Positions 44,160 through 57,076 of a DNA stretch of 64,000 nucleotides are shown here, one piece after another. Below the pieces are notes generated by a model. That model was not told the DNA's origin, made no database searches, and worked only from the letters and a program-made list of their open reading frames with translations. The stretch covers positions 1,683,236-1,747,235 of the forward strand of contig SCFE01000044.1 of the NCBI GenBank assembly GCA_004352715.1. The letters are read 5' to 3'. This stretch comes from Hofstenia miamia (lineage: Eukaryota; Xenacoelomorpha; Acoela). The position numbers and the translations under genes are program-made. Numbering within the stretch: the first letter of the stretch is position 1; each line of letters opens with the position of its first letter.

Positions 44160-47100
44160 ACATGCAAACAACCAATTTTACGATGCAGTTGTAGTCTATT
44201 TCAAAATTTTATAAATAGAAATGCCTATTTTACTATTTTCGAATTTAACATTTTAATTTTTATGTGTTTTTTGGGGTCCAATTACAAAAATAATATCCAA
44301 TTTCAAACACGATCTTTTCCGAGAATTAGTTTGATATAAATGTGCATGTACTAGAGAATTTGTTTTTATATCCCATTTTTATGATTGATTATTCTTCCTT
44401 AACTTTTTTGAAGTCCAAAATACCTCTAACACATTTTTTGAATTATAAATGTAAATTTACAATTGATTTAAAGTTAATACCTTTTTTTTAACTCAGATTT
44501 TTATTTTTTATTTGATTCATTGGAAAAAAATTTTTGGCATTGAGACAACCCGCTGAATTGGTGATAAGTATGAGAACACATGCTTTTCCACCAGTATCAG
44601 ATTATCAAGAAAATTGTTTACACGTTGCGGCATTCCCGAGAGTTTACTCAATGATGTATTTGGGCAGAATTTCTTCCCATGTGTAATATGCAATGCTTTG
44701 TCCCATCCCATTGCTGTTGACTAAACACATGGATGCAGTACCCTTAGCTAAACTTTAATCAATAAACTTATTTTTTCAAAATGCTTCATAATTTTATTAA
44801 GTAATCTCACTTTACTACAAATTTTTGTCAGCATCCTCAGGAAAATTACAAGAATTTTTCCCAAATGGTACACGTTTGTTATAATTTTAGGCTCATTATT
44901 GGCCGACCCATCATAAGCAGTGGTGTATTTAGCAAACTTGTCTGTAGTGGAGGAATCTCCACGCCTTCTCACAGCAAATGTGAGGTAATGATCTTGTGGG
45001 GGTTTGTCGAGGGCATGAAATTTTCCCTAATCCCAATTATTTAAACTGTATTCCAGTGCAGTAAATTTTGGAGATGGGAGTGCTCGATTCAACTAACAGT
45101 ATAACAAGGGATGTTTTACCATATTGGTATGCAATCACTGACTAGCCATGTTGAATTTCTTGGCGATTATTTTCTTCAAGTGTCTTGGTGTTGAATACAT
45201 TGCAAAGAAAAATGCTGGACATGTTTTTAAGTTACACAATTTGTCCTTTTAAACAGATTCAAGGAATATCGCTTACAAATAATCCTGGTATCTAGGAATT
45301 TATATTGGGCGGGCGATAAAGTGGTGCAGATAAATATAACCTATATAAGATTATTATAAAATGTATGTGATTTATTGTTGGAAGTTGGGAAATATGTTGC
45401 TATCCTTGAAGTCATCTTCGTAGTTCCTTTCTCCTTTACCAGAAATCCATGTAGAAAAGACATGTCTGTTAGCTCAACCAATTAAGACTGCGCACCCCAA
45501 TGTTTCTTTAATTAGAGTAAACATATTGCCAAATTTAATGTTCCTATTCCAGCAATTATGCATTAGAATAAATGATGAATCTTTACCTGCCCAGAATTTT
45601 TTCAATTTTTGTGGTTTCTTGAAAAAACTTGCAGCACTTATAATTCTCAAACTAATAAAACCTTAAAGCACAATAGAATGCAGGTGCGTCTCCTATTTCA
45701 GATAAGGTGTGACATCCCAACCTGGTTGTGAATACTTTGGGTGACATGACTTCTGACGGCGCATGACGCGCTTCAACTTAAAACGAAATAGTTGAATTAT
45801 TTGTTACTCCTATAGCATGGGGAGAATTGTAAAGGTTTTTTAAGAAATTTGTTAATACTTTCAAGTACTTCAGGCAAAACAATACACTTTTGGCGAAAAA
45901 CGTTCACTATTACTTAGGAATAGCTTAACAAAAATTGCTTAAAATGTGGGAAAACATTTTCTGCTTGTTAGGCATTCATGGAATTCTGCTATCACACGTC
46001 GAGGTGAAGCAGTGTTTTTTCTTTCCGAAAAAGTTCATTGCAATACATTAGTACACTAATATTAATGGACATTTATTGGTATTGATGCAGCTGTTTGCAT
46101 TTTATGGTATAGTATCTGTGTAAAATTTTGTTCAAAAGGCAAAACATAAAACGAACTTCATAAATACAGATATAAATGAAAACACAATAAACAAAATTCT
46201 TGTTTAAGTAATTCACGATCTCATGGGCATGTTACTCTTAAACTTGTTGTACATGCACCAAGTGACAATTCTCGGGTTTATTAGTGCTGATAATTGATTT
46301 GCAAGTAACAGTTATATCAAAAATTTATAGACTAATGCAATAATTGCATCCTTGACCACTCGATACAAGTGATAATTCACGGCGCGACGACCTCTGACTA
46401 TGCGCACTGCGTGCATGAACGGATCATGAATGGCCTATTTTCAGAAAACAATTGTTGATGGTAGTTGTTGCTGCCATGGCCCTTAGAGCACCTTATTACC
46501 TGAACATTAAATTTATTAAAAATTGAATTTTTTGAAGTAAAATTGCTTTTCATTGAATAAAAAGTTAGTATTTCAATGTATTGCGGACACAGGAGTAATT
46601 TTTGCCACGAAATCCTCTTCATTACATGACAGCGCACAGACCCATAGATGTGTTCCTATCAAAAGATTTTCAAATTTCTTAACAGAAAATTGTTTGAAAA
46701 TCGGGACAAACGCTTTGTATCTTTAAAGATGCAGTGAGCTGTTCAGGGTTAATTAACCTCTGCGATTGTGTGTAAAATTTCCTCAAAAGCCAAAAAGCAC
46801 TGATTTAAAACTTGCACTTCGTTTTTGGCATATTGTTCATAATAGGGCATCCCTTTTTTAGCAATATCATAGCCAAATTAAAAACAGGCTAAAGCGAATT
46901 CAGCAGCGAAATTGCAATTATATATCTTCCAACAAATCGCACATCAATTCTGACAAGGCCTTGATTGAGGGCATCATAAAACCAGAAATTGTTAACAATT
47001 TGTGTGTTTTCAATTTCTATCATGATATCAAATCACATCAACAACGTTCACTTTTTGAATGAGGAATACTATTGCATTTATCTTTGAAAATATTTCGTGA

Positions 47101-47795
47101 TTGTCTTCGTCATGCAAATGAAGGATCTCAAATCTAAGGAAATGTCGAGAAGTATTGGTTTGTCATTCTACAGAGATGCACCAAAGGCATCTGTATCATT
47201 GTTATCTTCGTTGCTGTCATATATATTTCCTGATTATTTAGTGCATGACTAACATCGCTTGCAGAGTTTTGAACGTGCGAGAAGAAAATAGAAGCTTTAT
47301 ATTTTATCCTATTGCAAGCATTGTGATAAAATGTTATGCTCATATGTTAAAATAATATTGATTCATAAAATAGAGAGAAACCTCACTGAACAAGATGTAA
47401 GAAAACATTATTAAATATTGCAATTATATATTGAGAAAGCAAACTGCTTGTCACATACTACGCACATAAGAATTTGAGTATCATATTTTGTAACAAAAAA
47501 CGTCCTTTCCGATAAAGGTTAGGAAACTAAATACAAAGATGAAAATGTCTTGAATTACTCACAGAATAGTTTAGTTTTTTGTGTCACCGCAATCAACCTT
47601 ATGCATGTATATAATATTTGTATCACTTAATGTGAAGCAATTAAGAGTTTTGTTTGAAACACAAGATCAAATTTGACGCTGATCAAGCAGTGTTGATTAG
47701 CACTTGTCATTAAACTCGTGAATGAGAACCAATTGAAATGGAGTAGCAATTTCACTCTTTATAAGTCAGTTTACTACATTAGATTGATAATTGCA

Positions 47796-47797
<2 letters not shown>
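44160..47797. other. No feature recognised
   Basis: 3.6 kb of AT-rich sequence. I checked the longer ORFs on both strands and saw no family motifs. Confidence 0.35.
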
Positions 47798-47870
<73 letters not shown>

Positions 47871-47933
47871 NNNNNNNNNNNNNNNNNNNNNNNNNNNNNN
47901 NNNNNNNNNNNNNNNNNNNNNNNNNNNNNNNNN

Positions 47934-47964
<31 letters not shown>

Positions 47965-47984
47965 TATATATATATATATATATA
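47798..47984. repeat. (TA)n microsatellite with assembly gap
   Basis: Long TA runs on both sides of an N run at 47871-47933; true length unknown. Confidence 0.9.
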
Positions 47985-49438
47985 TTCTTTGCACGATATA
48001 TTTTAGCTAATAAAGTTTAGCTGACTTTAAGGGCTCCAAGGAATGCCAGATTCGAAAAATTGAATAAATGATATTTTCTTAAGATCTTCCAAAATGATTG
48101 TGGCTGAATGTTATAGTAGTCAGTATATCAAGAGTAGAATTAGTGCATCTGCTGTAAATACCTGGAACATAGTACTTATTATGCCCCTACCTTAAACGTA
48201 CCTATGCTTTTTTCTGTAATAATTCAAATTAATGGATTAATTTCATTTCCATTTCAACTATTAGGAAAACCTGCAGTTACAATGTGAAACATCAACATAT
48301 AAGAAAAGTGCTTCGATTGCGCAGAGTACTAGATTGTCGAAACAATATTCTACATAAATGATATTTACAAAGCTATTGTATTCTTCTGGCAATTATGCTG
48401 AAATTTGTCAAAAAGATAATTGCAAACCCAGCTGTTCTTGCTTTTGAAGTTATTGTGCGGGTAAAGGGATATATAATAATTCGCATTACGTAGTTGCATG
48501 GAATGATTCTCTTGCGGATGGCTTTGACGTCATTACCTCTTACATTACCCATGTCCTGCCTCAACCTCAACAAGGTTTGGGTTGTCTATCTAGTCCGCTC
48601 CCATCGGCTTCGACCTGCTCATTGCCTGAACATTATCATAGAGAGAATTAAATCTTTTTGAAAAATTGTCAATTTCAATTAAAAATTGTGAATCTTTTTA
48701 AGGACTTCAGGCAAAGCAATACATTTTATTACGAATTTTGATTGTTACATTCGAACACGTTTACCATTAGATGTGTATTTCCAAAAAAAATTATAGTAGG
48801 CTTGGAGAAAATTGTTCAAAAATGTTTAATAATCGATTTGTCATTTTAAGACGACAGGGGCAGTTTAAGTTTAGTTTATCCATTCGATCCATATTTCTCG
48901 AGTTTTTAAAGTAATTTATTTGAAATTTCTAGTGTGGTAAGGACCATAGAACTTCTGCTTATGAAAAAAGCTTACTCAATTCTCATCTGAGACTACATGC
49001 TCACTCCTGTAATTATTTGATTGATTAACTAGAATATCAATACACCACAGCAGTAGAATAGTGTAAAAAATATGTAGGCTTTACGCAATATAGGCTATGA
49101 AAATAATTTAGATAATTTAACGATTGTCATGCTAAACCCTGANATTGCACATTACTTAACATTTGGGGCTTGCAGCATTTAAAATGTTAGAAACATTTAA
49201 ATTTAAATAGATTACAGTATGATTGAAGATTTTTGAGATTTCTGTAATTTGGGAAATATACAATACGACAGCAAGAATGTTTCAATTCATAAGCGTTTGA
49301 ACTTCAATCATTTGAAATATCCTATATCGATATTTCACTTGCAGATTCAATATATTGAGTGCATAAATAACCAATCTGCATCTGGAAAATTTAAATCTCC
49401 TCAAAATTGAGTTCAACAGTGATCATTACATTGTTTCC

Positions 49439-49440
<2 letters not shown>
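47985..49440. other. No feature recognised
   Basis: AT-rich non-coding sequence; a lone N at 49143 may mark another contig join. Confidence 0.35.
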
Positions 49441-49474
<34 letters not shown>

Positions 49475-51995
49475 TAATGTGTTCAATTTAATATTAGCCA
49501 CCTGTTTCGAAGAGCTCACAGGCAAGACTGGGGTATATGGGGAAATAAGGTCATGGATGTACGATGGTTGTTGGGGATACATAGCTCCAAGCACAATGGA
49601 CAAAATCTTGTTGTCGATTCTCTGCTCTATCGAGAGATAATGAAGTTGTCTTAACAGATTATGGGCAGAAACACGTTTACGCTTCTTTAAAACAACGCTC
49701 GCAGCAAAATTTAGCACTACTTGAAGTCGTTTTAATAGGTATTTTGGACAACCAGCCAGCATTGCATTACAGTAGTCCAGTCGTGATAAGACAAGGGCAG
49801 ATACCAGAGATTTAGTTACATCTAGGGAAAGGTTTTTCCTGCTTCTAGCAATGTTTCGAAGATGATATAAAGCTGCTTCTCTTATTTTGTTAACATGGGC
49901 CTCCATCGAAAGTTAGCTATCAAAAAGGACGCCTAGATTCCTAACGAAGTCTTCAGTATGAATGTTTTTATGTCCAATCTTTTTAGATCGCGTTTTAAGA
50001 AGTTCAGATGTGAATCGTTTGTGACCCAACAGCAGGATTTCTATTTTTGACTCATTTAATTTGAGGTGGTTTTCATAGAACCAATCTTTGACGTCGTGCA
50101 AGCATTCTTCTGTTTTGCGGATTTCACTTTGATATGAAAAATCATCATCTGGTACGAATCCCATGTACAGTTAGTTGTCATCAGCAAAGAGGTGGTTTGA
50201 TGTTTGCGATTTTGCATCAAAGATCCTAGTTCACGAGTGTAGATTGAAAACAGTAAGGACCCAAGAATTCATCTCTGTGGGATTCCCTTTTAAAAGAGGT
50301 TTTCGCGATGAAAATTAATTTCCAATAATGACTCGTTGTGTTTGATTAGACAGATAAGAGCGTAGATAATCAAGAGCTTTCCCCACAATGCAATGTTGTT
50401 TCAGCCGTTCAATTAAGATTTCATGATTTATGGTGTCGAAAGCGGTAGAAAGATCGATCATAATGAGAAGGGCGCATTTTCCGTTGGCGATAAGATGTAG
50501 TAAAACATTTTTTACTTTTACAAAGCTGTCTTGGTAGAATGCAGGAGTCGATATGCTGACTGGAATGGATCGCGGAGGTTGTTGCTATCCAAGTGCTGAC
50601 AGAGTTGCATTTGAATTACTTTCTCGAAGATTTTAAAAAGAAACGGTAGGTTCGATATTGGTCTGTAATTCGATAGAATGTTGCAGTCAATATTATTCTT
50701 CTTTATGATTGTTTGATTATTGCATGTTTAAGCACGTCAGGGAAGGTAAATTCAGTGATGCATTTGTTGACGGTGGCTACGAAGCTTGGAACTAGTTCCT
50801 TAGTTATTTGTGTGTAAACATATTGTGGCATCGGATCAATCTCACATGTTTTCAGAGTTAGACTTTTAAGGATAATAATAAGATCTTCTTCTGTGACACA
50901 TTCAAACTGGTGAAACTTAGAGCGAGCTTGAAGGTTTTGGCTGGTTTTACGGGATATTGACAAAGTGAAGTGACTTTTGATGTTTTCAATTTTTTCGAAA
51001 AAGAAATTTGAGAAACGGTTTGCAATTTCAGCTTCTGAGGAATGGTCAGGAAGAGGAGATTTCTCACATTTGCTAGAAACAGGTAGTCGGAAACTTAAAC
51101 AAAAAAGAAGCTTTTAATCCATTTTGTGACTCTGCATATGGTTAGTAAAGAAGTTAGATTTCGCTTCCTGATAGTGATATCCAAAATTCTTAACCGCTTG
51201 TCTATATTGTATCCAATCTAAATCTAAACTTGGCCGCTGCCATTTGCGTTCTTTAGTCCTACCTAATCTCTTGACTCTATGAAGATCGTCATTTAACCAT
51301 GGGATTAAGGTTCGCTCCTTTACAACTCTAGATCAATCAGGTCCTTCAAAACTTTTTCAAGTTCTCCAGCGTCAGGATTGGTATAAAATGCAGAGTTTAG
51401 AGCGTGAGTGAGTTCACCTTTTTATTTAGCTGTATCTATCCGTTTGATGTCTCTGTAAGACACTCTTCGTAATATGCTTTTGTTTGAAGACGTTTAACTT
51501 TCCGATAACAGCGACGTGGTCCGATACTTGCCAATCAGGACGCAAGGATGATTTCTGTACGATGGAATTTTCTCTGTTCACGACAAGGTCTAGAATTTCT
51601 TTGCTTCTTGTTGGGAAGTTAACCTATTGCTCTAGTGTAAGCGAGTTCAACATCGAGAGACACTCCTTGACCTCAGTTTCTTCTACTTCCATGACGTGAA
51701 TATTAAAGTCACCCAGTATGATTAATGGGATGCAATCGGTATCTAGAGGCGAGATTACCTCAATGAACTCGTCTATGAAGTCAAATTTCGTGTATTTATG
51801 TTTCATTGAGTAGCCTGGGTAGTAGACCCAAAGTAATCGAAAATTCACACCTTCTACTTTAATAGTGACGTGGAGTATTTCAAATGAATGAATACGCGGG
51901 TTTTTGTTCTTGGTCACTTTAATTGATTTCTTGAAGATTAGGGCAATACCACCCCCTAGACGACGCGTCTGTCGCGGTTGTAATATTATGGAATG
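49441..51995 (-). pseudogene. CR1/L2-like LINE ORF2 with endonuclease and RT, decayed, (TA)n tail
   Basis: Reading the minus strand from 51995, RRLGGGIALIFKK opens the APE-type endonuclease, with LIILGDFNIHV near 51700 as its conserved core. The pre-RT linker (50703-50963) has TCEIDPMPQYV, the c.lDPlP motif of L2/CR1-like RTs. An RT core near 50330-50470 reads LSTAFDTINHEILIERLKQH and YLRSYLSNQTQRV. 49913-50164 is the post-RT domain, and 49475-49906 the C-terminus (LSRLDYCNAMLAGCPKYLL, then LRQLHYLSIEQRI). Stops and frameshifts are frequent. A (TA)n run at 49441-49469 forms its 3' tail. ORF1 is not found. Confidence 0.87.
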
Positions 51996-52009
51996 AGAAG
52001 ATGGACAAA

Positions 52010-52240
52010 GGGCAGCCGGTGTTGATGTGTCGTCACATTATAGATATAATGGAGGAAACCAGAATTTTGTTTTGCTTTATGTATTTTCGAGTGCATATAA
52101 ATTTGGGATTGTAAGTGTCCATGTAGATGTTCTTGAATTCGTGTCTTCAAATATCTTTTGGTTTCACCAATGTAGAAGTTGCCACACTTCTGACAATTAT
52201 TTTTGTAAATAGATAAAGCATCAACATCTGACTTAAAATG
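52010..52240 (-). pseudogene. Penelope-like GIY-YIG endonuclease fragment
   Basis: The minus strand reads IYKNNCQKCGNFYIGETKR followed by YLKTRIQEHLHG and SQIYMHSKIHK. This contains both GIY-YIG tyrosines, the catalytic Arg region and the EH motif, in the arrangement typical of Penelope-like elements. It is better preserved than the domain at 24800-25158. It lies just upstream, on the same strand, of the LINE at 49441-51995. No RT is attached. Confidence 0.75.
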
Positions 52241-52460
52241 TTAATGAAACACAAATGCATCAAGATCGCAGAATCAATTTATATTAAGGAAGAGAAACCT
52301 CATTTAAATACAAAATGTCATCAAACTCTTCATTTATTTTAGTTTAATTTAATTTAATAATTTGTAAATTTATATTTTTACCCCCAAATAATTTTTTTTG
52401 TTTTTGATTGGCGATGGTACAGTAATTACCGAAAGTACTTTCAACTAAAATTTTCGTTGT

Positions 52461-52960
52461 TTTATATATATATATATATATATTATACATTATTTACAAA
52501 TTGCATACATACAGATATGATATAAAAAGTGCACACAAAGCTACTTACAAAAAATATACAAATAAAATTACAGTACAATAATACTAAAACAAAAATTTAA
52601 ATTAAAAACTTAGAAATTTTCGCCATGTATTTAATTTATTTGAATTTCCGTATTTAAATTGATTAGCAAGCAGGTTTTCTTTTAACAATTTCTTAAACTT
52701 GTGTAATGGTGATGATTTAAGTACATTTTGTGGTAGATTGTTCCAGATTTTCGCCGTTTTTGGTGTGAATGCACCTTTCCACTAACTGTTGTTTATTTTA
52801 AAATTATTTATACATTTCTCTCTTCTTTTGTTTACATTGAAAAATTTACATGCACTGCTTTTTTTCAATTTATTTACAATTTTGTACATATTTACAAGAC
52901 ACATGTATTTCGTAAGATAAGATGGTGCTAGGATTGACAAATATTGTTATTTATTACATT
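52461..52960 (-). pseudogene. LINE ORF2 C-terminus with (TA)n tail
   Basis: The minus strand reads LAPSYLTKYMCLVNMYKIV near 52920, KGAFTPKTAKIWNNLPQNV near 52750 and PLHKFKKLLKENLLANQF near 52690, ending at a stop near 52598. This is the C-terminal arm of a CR1/L2-like ORF2. A (TA)n run at 52461-52484 follows about 110 bp after the stop. Confidence 0.7.
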
Positions 52961-53677
52961 TGCATTATTAAAGTCATTAAAATGCAGAAACTTAATCGAC
53001 CAACGTACCAATTGCATGCATGATATTGTTTCATGTTGATTTTCATAATTCTACTATAAAATAAGCCTCCTAATTTTTACAATATTGTATTGATTCAGTA
53101 TCCTGTTATTCTAGTTGTCTTGTTAATTAATGTAATAACTATCAACCCTGAGTTAACTTCAATAAGTAAACGAAAGGAACGACTTGTGAATCATTGGAAA
53201 CAACAGTCTTTTGAGCATATGTGAATGAAGTTGAAGCATAGGACGTGGTTTATGTTAAAGCATGAGGTTTTCAATAAGTGTTAGCTTGATAACAACATTT
53301 CTTTATTGAGTCTTCATTTGAAATATTAGCGTCCCGGTATTTTCTTAAAACCAAGAATAAAATACAATATAGGCTCTATTAACTTTTATTGAAACGTTTG
53401 TCAACATAAGCTTTTTTGCTGGAAAGTTAATATTAAATCACTTTTACATTAAAATGAATCTTGTAAATAACATTTCATATTGAACAGTACATTAAAAACA
53501 GAATTGAAATGCTTCTTTTTCGATTTTTAATAATCAATTATAATTTTTCAAACATAATTGAATAAAAATGTGAATAAATTTTTTAAATTATGAAAGAAAA
53601 ATTAGCATTATATTTTTTTGATTTTATTTTACATTTCAACTGTTTCAAACAATCAAAATGAATAATTAAATCAGTGG
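52961..53677. other. No feature recognised
   Basis: Very AT-rich; possibly more of the preceding LINE at the left edge, nothing clear beyond. Confidence 0.35.
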
Positions 53678-53683
53678 TCACCT

Positions 53684-54349
53684 TATGCAGGTACCAGGTG
53701 GCACTACATATCCGTTTTTCATTTTTCATTTTGATCATTTGGAAAGATTAAATTAAAATTGAAATTGAAAAACGGAAATGACCTTTTTCATTTTCGCTTT
53801 TCAAATTTCATTTTGCCAATTTCCATTTTTAAAATTTTTCAAAAGAAAAACAAAAATTGAAAAATGAAAAGTGAAAAATGAAAATGAAAATGAAAAATTT
53901 CAATTCCGTTTTTCGTTTTTTGATTTTAGTTTTGGTTGTTATCATTCTTATGTAATTGCTGTTGTCGTTTTTGAACTACGATAGCTTCTCTTAATAATAC
54001 AAAGAGTGGTTGTTTACCTAATATGGGCATCAGTTTCTTTCAATTGCATTTGCGGTTACCGTTTATTGATTAAACAATCAATGGGATAGCAATTAAATAA
54101 GAATGATAACAACCAAAACGAAAATCAAAAAACGAAAAGCGTAATTGAAATGCTTCAATTTTCATTTTCGTTTTTCAGCTTTCATTTTTCAATTTTTGTG
54201 TTTTTTTGAAATATTTTAAAAATGGAAATGGGCAAAGTGAGGTTTGAAAAGCGAAAATGAAAAAGATCATTTCCGTTTCTCAATTTCAATTTTCATTTAA
54301 TCTTTCCTAATGAAAAACGGAATTGAATTGGCCAATTGGTACCTGCATA
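53684..54349. mobile_element. Foldback element, 666 bp, with 6-bp target duplication
   Basis: Ends TATGCAGGTACC and GGTACCTGCATA are perfect 12-bp inverted repeats. The inverted arms extend imperfectly to about 290 bp each and consist largely of AAAATGAAAA-type motifs. They would fold into a long hairpin around a spacer near 53990-54070. TCACCT directly flanks both ends (53678-53683 and 54350-54355). No protein is encoded, so it is non-autonomous. Superfamily uncertain: a 6-bp duplication does not fit hAT or piggyBac. Confidence 0.8.
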
Positions 54350-54355
54350 TCACCT

Positions 54356-56029
54356 GTATAAGTGGACGATTTCATGCATATCATTGTTTATACAAGCGAA
54401 TGCCAATTTTGCAAAGCACTTGCAAATCCGCCGCTAGTTGTTTTTTATACAAAGATTCATATTCAATAAAATTCCGCGACATCTTGCGAGCTAATTACCT
54501 AGACAAGGAAATATACATAAATTTTAACAAAAATTATCGCACCTACAAAAATATTTTTCTAAAATGACTGCCGTTAATCCGATAATTAAAAGCATTGTTA
54601 TCAAAACATACTTGCAACTCTATGTATCCCTAGAATTCAATTTTTCTTCACCTGAAAAATGGGTACACTATTATTAAACATCAAAATTCGTAAATGCTCC
54701 AAAAATACTGATAACTTGCAATAAAAATATCAACAAAATCATTTACTTTATGCTTAAAATGGTGAAACAACTGATTTTATACAAAAATAGCAGGCAAAAA
54801 CTATAACTTAATATTACCATAGTCTGATATTACTTAACATTACATTCTGTAAATAATTTTTTCCGGCAGAAGCACTAGAAACGAGTATCATTTACAAACT
54901 TCCATGATTAAAAACAGTCAGGTACAGAAAATAAATTAACAAACTCATAAAGCGAAATTAATGTCCATACCAAGTATACATATACTACTATTAAATTAAC
55001 GCAGTGAACGTGAACGCCATTAAATGTCTACTGTGCTTCGGACTTGGGCTTCGACTTCTTAAAATATGTGGGACTTCCAACTTCAAAAATTATTGGAAGT
55101 TTGAAGTTCTTTAGATTTAATTATATATCTAATGCCAATAAAACTAGTGTATTTCAATGTTTAAATTTAATTATCAGAAATTTCTAACCTGATCGACCCA
55201 ACCACCTTCCAACTTTGCTACTCCTATGCACTAAAGTTCTCAAAAAATCATCAATTAGCATAGGCTTTGTATATTTCAGTAGAATTGGGACCATGACTGA
55301 AGAAATGGGGCCACGGACTTAAGTGTTTTTACTAATTTTGTTCAAAATAGAAGCTATGTCATGGTCTAAGAGCGATATACAATTTGCCCCTCAAGTTTAT
55401 CCATTATGTTATGTGGCTCTTTAGAGCCAATCCCTTACACGTATAGACTAATAACTATAAAAACATCATATAAATAAAAACCAATCTATATCCATTGCCA
55501 TCCAGCCAAATTTCGGTATTTAAAATATACCTAGGCTATTTTAGTATATCATCACATTTTATTTTTCAGTAATTAGCTACATCAATTTTTAATTTCAAAC
55601 AAAATTTTTAATGTATATGTAACTGATGGCTAAATCACAAGCACCGAAAATAAAGATTCTGAAATAATTTTGGAATTTGCATTCATTAAATTCAAAATTA
55701 TGCTAGTTTTCATCAATGAATTGTAAAACCTTCAGATAATCATCATTTTCCTTGCTCAATGTAGGAGAAACTTTTGTTTGTAAGACTGATTTCAATATTA
55801 CAAAATACTATGGGGTTCATTTTGTGTCATAAATTTAGGTTACTGTAAGTGATCCAAGAGTAAACCATATTATATGTCGTGTGCAGCGTGCATTTAAAGC
55901 TAAACCATATTTTCACTTTATATTGGAAAATATAAGAACGTGCTAATAAAAATTATAATATGCATGCGGATGGTTTTTAAAAAAAAACAATATTTAAATA
56001 GGGGAGCATTTTTGTTTTTTTCAATATAT
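54356..56029. other. No feature recognised
   Basis: AT-rich non-coding DNA. The ORF 54310-54567 overlaps the foldback end and has no recognisable motif. Confidence 0.35.
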
Positions 56030-56033
56030 TTAA

Positions 56034-56942
56034 AACTAGAAGGACGGGAGCGGTCATTTTGACCGCAAGTGGGTATTGCACCTTTAAAAACTTTGTTGGT
56101 ACATGCTTTATACACCTCATATGCTACCACTTTTAATGTTTCTTGGCAGCCAATAAAAAACAGCATACAGTGTTCAGTAAGTGCAATGCCCAATTTTTAG
56201 TGTTGTGTTCTACCTAGAAGATCGAAGCACTCAGTTGGACTGTGAATAACACGTTTTGCCGTTTATTTGTCAAAATTCACACAATTTCTTCTGTTTTATA
56301 AGCCTGTGTTTATCCATTTAAGTTGAGGTCGGCCTCGCATACTACGGCAATTTGCTCGCAATTCTTACTTGAGTTGGGTGATTATCAAGAAGAATCCGGA
56401 GATAAAATTGATGGCAACGTCGAGTATCAGAGTGTGGATTTGGAGTATTCCGAGCAAGGGCAAGTGCATTCAGGTTGTTCAGAAAGTGAAGTTGATGTTA
56501 CTGACCTTTCTGATGATAACTCTGAACCTGTAACTCCTAAATCAGGAACAACTTTGATTGGTTCAGATGGCAAGGTGTTAACATACACAAAGCGAAAACT
56601 GTGCAAATCGTGTTGAAACAAATCTGCTAAAGTATGGGGTGATTGAGATAAACCGGTCTGTGGCAAGTGCTCGCTGCCCACCACTACGTACTTGAAATGC
56701 TTAGAAAAATTATGTCTTTCCAACATTTTCGCTAACTTTAATGGTATTTTACAAAGTATTTTTGTTTGGCAGTTAATTTTAATAACTCTTTAATTGTGTT
56801 AAAAAAACCTGCGTTAACCTTTGACTACTATTTTCATTGATCAAGGGATTCAGGTGAATGGTAGGAAGAGAATTTGAGAATAAGCGGTCAAAATGATCAC
56901 AGCCGTTTTTATAAGTATAAAGAAAATCCCGTCTTTCTAGTG
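56034..56942 (+). mobile_element. Internally deleted piggyBac element
   Basis: Flanked by TTAA on both sides (56030-56033 and 56943-56946). Ends CTAGAAGGACGGGA and, inverted, CTAGAAAGACGGGA; both ends also carry the palindrome CGGTCATTTTGACCG or a variant of it. 909 bp against more than 2 kb for autonomous relatives. TTAA target duplication is the piggyBac hallmark, and the encoded fragment agrees. Confidence 0.85.
56323..56735 (+). pseudogene. piggyBac transposase remnant: acidic N-terminus joined to C-terminal zinc motif
   Basis: Frame 56323-56616 gives an acidic, Ser-rich chain (DVTDLSDDNSEPVTPKSG) like piggyBac N-termini, running without a break into KRKLCKSC. Two in-frame stops (TGA at 56614 and 56647) later, KPVCGKCSLPTTTYLKCLEK then LCLSNIFANF completes a Cys pattern like the C-terminal cysteine-rich domain of piggyBac transposases (CxxC...CxxC...LCxxxCF). 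The central catalytic DDD domain is absent, indicating an internal deletion. The product would have no transposase activity. Confidence 0.6.
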
Positions 56943-57076
56943 TTAAACATTTATTTATTCGTTAAAAGAGTTGCAAGCCCATTAATTGTCTTAACTAGTT
57001 TTGTATGTAAAAGAGAATTATATTAGACATTTTCATTTCCATTACTATTTTAAGATGGGTATTTCACTGATACAGC

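Noticed and set aside
43927-44160. ACCCG-rich patch as a gene or CpG-island promoter
   Set aside because: It lacks any adjoining coding exon and resembles transposon subterminal repeats instead.
46398-46637. Minus-strand ORF of 79 codons
   Set aside because: No recognisable motif, no splice context, and surrounding DNA is featureless.
47718-48020. YIYIYI ORF across the TA microsatellite
   Set aside because: Translation of a dinucleotide repeat and gap; not a gene.
49560-49640. GYIAPSTMDKILLSILCSIE on the plus strand as a second K2P pore exon
   Set aside because: It is the antisense of the LINE ORF2 C-terminus at 49475-49906, which has strong family support on the minus strand; the resemblance is accidental.
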